Positions 5,881 through 8,663 of a DNA stretch of 8,663 nt are shown one piece after another. The notes beneath the pieces are model-generated. The model saw nothing but the letters and a program-made list of their open reading frames with translations. It was not told where the DNA came from and ran no database searches. Position numbers and translations under genes: made by a program. Numbering within the stretch: position 1 is the stretch's first letter; every line of letters starts with the position of its first letter. Source of the DNA: an uncultured Rikenella sp. (lineage in GTDB: Bacteria; Bacteroidota; Bacteroidia; Bacteroidales; Rikenellaceae); contig NZ_CAJTUJ010000076.1 in the NCBI RefSeq assembly GCF_910579375.1, positions 1 to 8,663 of the forward strand. The letters run 5' to 3'.

Positions 5881-6648
5881 ATGATACCAGAAATAGCGAA
5901 CCATCGCAGTGTCCGGAATTTCCAGCCGGGGCGACCGATTTCCGATTCGCTGATGACCGAATTGCTGGCTGCCGCGGCGCGGGCGTCGACGGTCGGAAAT
6001 ATGCAACTCTACAGTATCGTGGTGACGTCGGTCGGTTCGCCGGTTTTCGGGGAGCTCGGGCCGTGCCATTTCAACCAGCCGGCGGCGACCGGAGCGGGGG
6101 CGTTGGTGACTTTCTGTGCCGACGTGCACCGTTTTTCGATGTGGTGCCGGCAGCGCGGAGCGGAGCCGGGGTACGACAACCTGCAATGGTTTGTGAACGG
6201 CGCGATCGACGCGCTGCTCGCTTCGCAGAACTTCTCGTTAGAGGCGGAGGCTAACGGGTTGGGGATTTGTTATCTCGGGACGACGACTTACAATGCGGCG
6301 GATATCGTGCGGATCCTGCACTTGCCGCGCGGGGTGGTGCCGGTGACGACGGTGGCGGTGGGGTATCCGGCGGAGCCGCTGCCGGAGCTGACCGACCGGC
6401 TGCCGCTGGAGGCGGTCGTGCATCGGGATAACTATCGGGACTATACGCCGGAGTGGATCGACGAGGTGTGGGCGGCGCGGGAGGCGTCGGAGGAGACGGC
6501 GCGACTGCTGGCGGAGAATGAGTTGCCGAATCTGGCGCGGATTTTCACCGAGCGGCGGTATACGACGGCGGACAACCTCCGCTTTTCTCGGGCTTATCTC
6601 GACGTGTTGCGCGGACAGGGCATGTTCGAGTTCGACCTGAAAGACTGA
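5881..6648 (+). CDS. Nitroreductase-family FMN-dependent oxidoreductase
   Basis: A 255-residue cytoplasmic flavoprotein that would reduce nitroaromatics, quinones or flavins using NAD(P)H. The NfsA/FRP-like hallmarks are NHRSVRNFQPG (7-17) for FMN phosphate binding, ARASTVGNMQLYS (34-45), a central helix FVNGAIDALLASQN (104-117), and GLGICYLGTTTYN (126-138) followed by VVPVTTVAVGYPAE (152-165). The C-terminal RYTTADNLRFSRAYLDVLRGQGMF (226-249) is the short tail common in this subgroup. The frame is open further upstream to a TTG at 5815, but that lies inside the promoter box; the ATG at 5881 begins exactly at the family N-terminus (MIPEIANHRS). It is the first gene of a plus-strand pair, with the sialidase 36 nt downstream. 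The physiological substrate is unknown. Confidence 0.92.
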   Translation: MIPEIANHRSVRNFQPGRPISDSLMTELLAAAARASTVGNMQLYSIVVTSVGSPVFGELGPCHFNQPAATGAGALVTFCADVHRFSMWCRQRGAEPGYDNLQWFVNGAIDALLASQNFSLEAEANGLGICYLGTTTYNAADIVRILHLPRGVVPVTTVAVGYPAEPLPELTDRLPLEAVVHRDNYRDYTPEWIDEVWAAREASEETARLLAENELPNLARIFTERRYTTADNLRFSRAYLDVLRGQGMFEFDLKD

Positions 6649-6684
6649 AATTTTTTTTGACACGCATACTTCCCAATTCAAACG

Positions 6685-8343
6685 ATGAAAAAGTTTCTTT
6701 TGTTCCTCCTGCCGGTCATCGGTGCGGCGGGTTGGCGTTCGGCTCAGGCCCAGACGGTTTTCGTTCACGAACCGACCATTCCGGTGGTTGTCGGGCGTGC
6801 CAATAATATTATTTTCGACCTGCGGGTGACGCCGACGATCGACAGTCTCTATATGAGCGGCGTGACGATCGAGTTTCCGGAAAAGGACTTGCCGTATATC
6901 GAGGCGGTGCGGGTCTTTTACACCGGAACCACGTCGATGCTCGGCTCGCGCACGGCGTCGTCGGGGCTGGCGCACGGCATAGCGGAGTATGGCGGGGGAC
7001 AGACGGTTTACGACCATCCGGCTTATGCCATGCTGCTGGCTCAGGATACGACGGTGGCGGCGCAACGGGATGGGACGGTGACTTTGCGTTTCGATCAGCG
7101 GCTTTTCCCGTGGACGAATTACTTTTATGTCAGTCTGGCGGTGGCGAAGGATACGCCGCTGACTTTCAAGTTCGAACCGCAGGTCAAAGAGGTGCTTTTC
7201 AACGGGAGTGCGCAGGGGAGGATTACCCGTACACGGCGGACGGACGGACACCGGTTGGCGCTGGCGGTGCGGACGGCGGGGGACGACGGGGTGCATACCT
7301 ATCGGATTCCGGGGCTGGCGACGACGGCCGAAGGGACGTTGCTCGGGGTGTATGACGTGCGGAATCACAACAATATCGATTTGCAGGAGGATGTGCAGGT
7401 GGGGCTGAGCCGGAGTACGGACGGGGGGCGGACGTGGGAGCCGATGCGGCGGGTGATGGATTTGACGGCTTACGGCTCGTTGCCCCGGTCGCAGAACGGG
7501 GTGGGCGACCCTTCGATTCTGGTGGACCCTTTGCGGGGGCGGACGTGGGTGATGGCGTTGTGGAACCACGGGATGGGCGGCGGACGCGGCTGGTGGGCGT
7601 CGCACAACAATGCGATGACGCCGGAGGAGCAGACGGGGCAGGTGTTGTTGGTGCACAGCGACGATGACGGGCGGACGTGGTCGGAACCGGTCAATATCAC
7701 GGCGCAGATCAAGGATCCGACGTGGCATTTGATTCTCCAGGGACCGGGGCGCGGGATTGTGATGCAGGACAGTACGCTGGTCTTCCCGATTCAGTGGACG
7801 GATTCGACGCATATGCCGTTCGCGTCGGTGGTTTGGAGTCGCGATAACGGACAGACGTGGACGATCGGTGCGCCGGCGTTCACCAACACTACGGAAGCAC
7901 AGGTGGTAGAAATTGAACCGGGGGTATTGATGCTGAACATGCGGCGGAACGGGGGCGATAGCCGGGCGATCTGCGTGACGCGCGATATGGGTCGGACGTG
8001 GGAGGAGCATGCGACTTCGCGCAGTGCTTTGCGTGAGCCGGTCTGCATGGCGAGCCTGATCCGGGTGCCGGCGGCGGAGAATGAGTTGGGGCGGGATTTG
8101 CTGCTGTTTTCGAATCCGGATACGACGCAGACGAGAGCGAAGATTACGATCAAGGCGAGCTTGGACGGGGGGGCGACGTGGCTGCCGGAGAACCAGTTGT
8201 TGTTGGATGAGGAGCCGGGTTGGGGGTATTCTTGCCTGACGATGATCGATCCCCGGACGGTGGGGATTTTGTACGAGAGCAGTGTGGCTCAGATGGCTTT
8301 TCAGGCGATTCCGCTCCGTGATATCGTCCGGAAGGAACGGTAG
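6685..8343 (+). CDS. nanH: Secreted exo-alpha-sialidase, GH33 family
   Basis: A 552-residue exported enzyme releasing terminal sialic acids from host or dietary glycans. Residues 1-23 form a signal peptide (MKKFLLFLLP ... AQAQ). Residues ~25-180 form an N-terminal beta-sandwich typical of Bacteroidota sialidases (BNR_assoc_N-like). The six-bladed propeller follows. The RIP motif YRIPG (206-210) gives R207; R420 (LNMRRNGG) and R484 (TQTRAKITIKAS) complete the likely Arg triad. Y515 in GWGYSCLTM is the probable nucleophile with E404 (TEAQVVEIEPG), and D232 in IDLQEDV is a candidate acid/base. Five Asp-box motifs occur: STDGGRTW (244-251), SDDDGRTW (325-332), SRDNGQTW (385-392), TRDMGRTW (432-439) and SLDGGATW (492-499). 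No lipobox is present, so it is periplasmic or secreted. It probably shares the nitroreductase transcript. The symbol follows Bacteroides usage and is tentative. Confidence 0.95.
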   Translation: MKKFLLFLLPVIGAAGWRSAQAQTVFVHEPTIPVVVGRANNIIFDLRVTPTIDSLYMSGVTIEFPEKDLPYIEAVRVFYTGTTSMLGSRTASSGLAHGIAEYGGGQTVYDHPAYAMLLAQDTTVAAQRDGTVTLRFDQRLFPWTNYFYVSLAVAKDTPLTFKFEPQVKEVLFNGSAQGRITRTRRTDGHRLALAVRTAGDDGVHTYRIPGLATTAEGTLLGVYDVRNHNNIDLQEDVQVGLSRSTDGGRTWEPMRRVMDLTAYGSLPRSQNGVGDPSILVDPLRGRTWVMALWNHGMGGGRGWWASHNNAMTPEEQTGQVLLVHSDDDGRTWSEPVNITAQIKDPTWHLILQGPGRGIVMQDSTLVFPIQWTDSTHMPFASVVWSRDNGQTWTIGAPAFTNTTEAQVVEIEPGVLMLNMRRNGGDSRAICVTRDMGRTWEEHATSRSALREPVCMASLIRVPAAENELGRDLLLFSNPDTTQTRAKITIKASLDGGATWLPENQLLLDEEPGWGYSCLTMIDPRTVGILYESSVAQMAFQAIPLRDIVRKER

Positions 8344-8663
8344 GGCTTTTGCGCTGTGCGTAGGTTGGGGGGAGCTGCCACTTGCCCGTTGCGGGCCCGC
8401 GCGGCGTCGCGCGGGCGAAGAATGGGGGTAGAGGCTGCCGCAGCAAAACGAAGTTTTGCCCGTCCACGGGACGTGGGGCCCGCGCGGCCCGAGCGCAGTA
8501 CCCTCCAGTAGCCAAAGACGCGCGCCCCGCCTAAAGCAGCGATTCAACTATTTCGGCGGTGAGCCGAAATAACTGAATCGCGTAGGCGCGCGAAAAAACT
8601 TGATCCGCGCAAAGTTCTGTCGCCCGCCCGCGGCAATTCTTGCCGGTTGGCACTCGGCCAATC
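8344..8663. repeat. Palindrome-rich GC-rich non-coding region (right flank)
   Basis: No gene is recognised after the sialidase stop. Inverted repeats visible in order: a 9-bp GC stem with GCGT loop at 8395-8416; GCAAAAC-GAA-GTTTTGC at 8443-8459; two mutually exclusive 5-bp hairpins at 8461-8473 and 8464-8476; GGGCC/GGCCC at 8476-8490; the two-tier hairpin at 8539-8581; GGCAA-TTC-TTGCC near 8632-8644; and a 7-bp stem with one G-T pair ending at the window edge. None is followed by a T-run suited to terminating the sialidase transcript. The style matches region 1-351, with an 11-nt word (GTCGCGCGGGC) in common. The element may continue beyond the window. Confidence 0.6.
8539..8581. repeat. Two-tier long hairpin
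   Basis: An 8-bp outer stem (GCGATTCA/TGAATCGC) and a 9-bp inner stem (TATTTCGGC/GCCGAAATA) are separated by a symmetric AC/AC internal loop and capped by GGTGA. Flanking GCCTA (8530-8534) and TAGGC (8583-8587), then GC-rich arms, can extend the structure. There is a short A-run on the right (8594-8599), which is the wrong side to give a minus-strand terminator and does not make T residues on the plus strand. Confidence 0.75.

Noticed and set aside
8344..8370. Terminator directly after the sialidase
   Set aside because: A short T-run follows the stop at once, but no stem precedes it; the later hairpins lack T-runs.
6238..8547. A 769-codon open frame on the minus strand
   Set aside because: It lies antisense to the well-supported nitroreductase and sialidase, is dominated by Arg, Pro, His and Gln, and has no recognisable motif; it results from G-ending codons on the opposite strand.
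1..8663. CRISPR array, tRNA, rRNA or transposase gene
   Set aside because: No evenly spaced direct repeats, no cloverleaf or rRNA-like segment, and no transposase motifs were seen on either strand.

Overview
The window looks like chromosomal DNA of a GC-rich gut Bacteroidota, most likely Alistipes or another member of the Rikenellaceae. The evidence is a gldE homologue, a PorT-type outer-membrane barrel, a lipocalin-like lipoprotein, a Bacteroides-type GH33 sialidase, a FISUMP-type domain fragment, and several TAnnTTTG-type (-7) promoter boxes in place of E. coli-type promoters. The genus is inferred from gene style and composition; no marker gene proves it.

Layout. Positions 1-351 are non-coding and packed with palindromes. 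Positions 352-606 (minus) are a start-less, 5'-truncated remnant of a FISUMP-type surface domain. A strong terminator at 620-660 separates it from a block of six minus-strand genes: outer-membrane barrel (686-1273), Sfp-type phosphopantetheinyl transferase (1310-1975), gldE (1947-3293, overlapping the transferase by 29 nt), lipocalin-like lipoprotein (3402-4004), alpha/beta hydrolase (4072-4887) and dapF (4911-5711). The 169-bp divergent region 5712-5880 carries back-to-back promoters. Two plus-strand genes follow: a nitroreductase (5881-6648) and a secreted exo-alpha-sialidase (6685-8343). Positions 8344-8663 are again non-coding and palindrome-rich, and include a two-tier hairpin.

How the genes work together. 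The minus block reads as at least two transcription units. One is dapF-hydrolase, possibly reading on into the lipoprotein, which also has its own promoter, and ending at the terminator 3336-3376. The other is gldE-transferase-barrel, ending at 620-660. DapF supplies meso-diaminopimelate for peptidoglycan and lysine. GldE, the barrel and the lipoprotein are envelope proteins. The transferase activates carrier proteins. The sialidase would release sialic acid from host glycans; its pairing with a nitroreductase is positional only.

I do not see a complete new multi-gene system. The parts least explained are the two palindrome-rich flanks, which share an 11-nt word and similar GCGATTC/GAATCGC hairpins, and the promoterless surface-domain fragment beside the left one.
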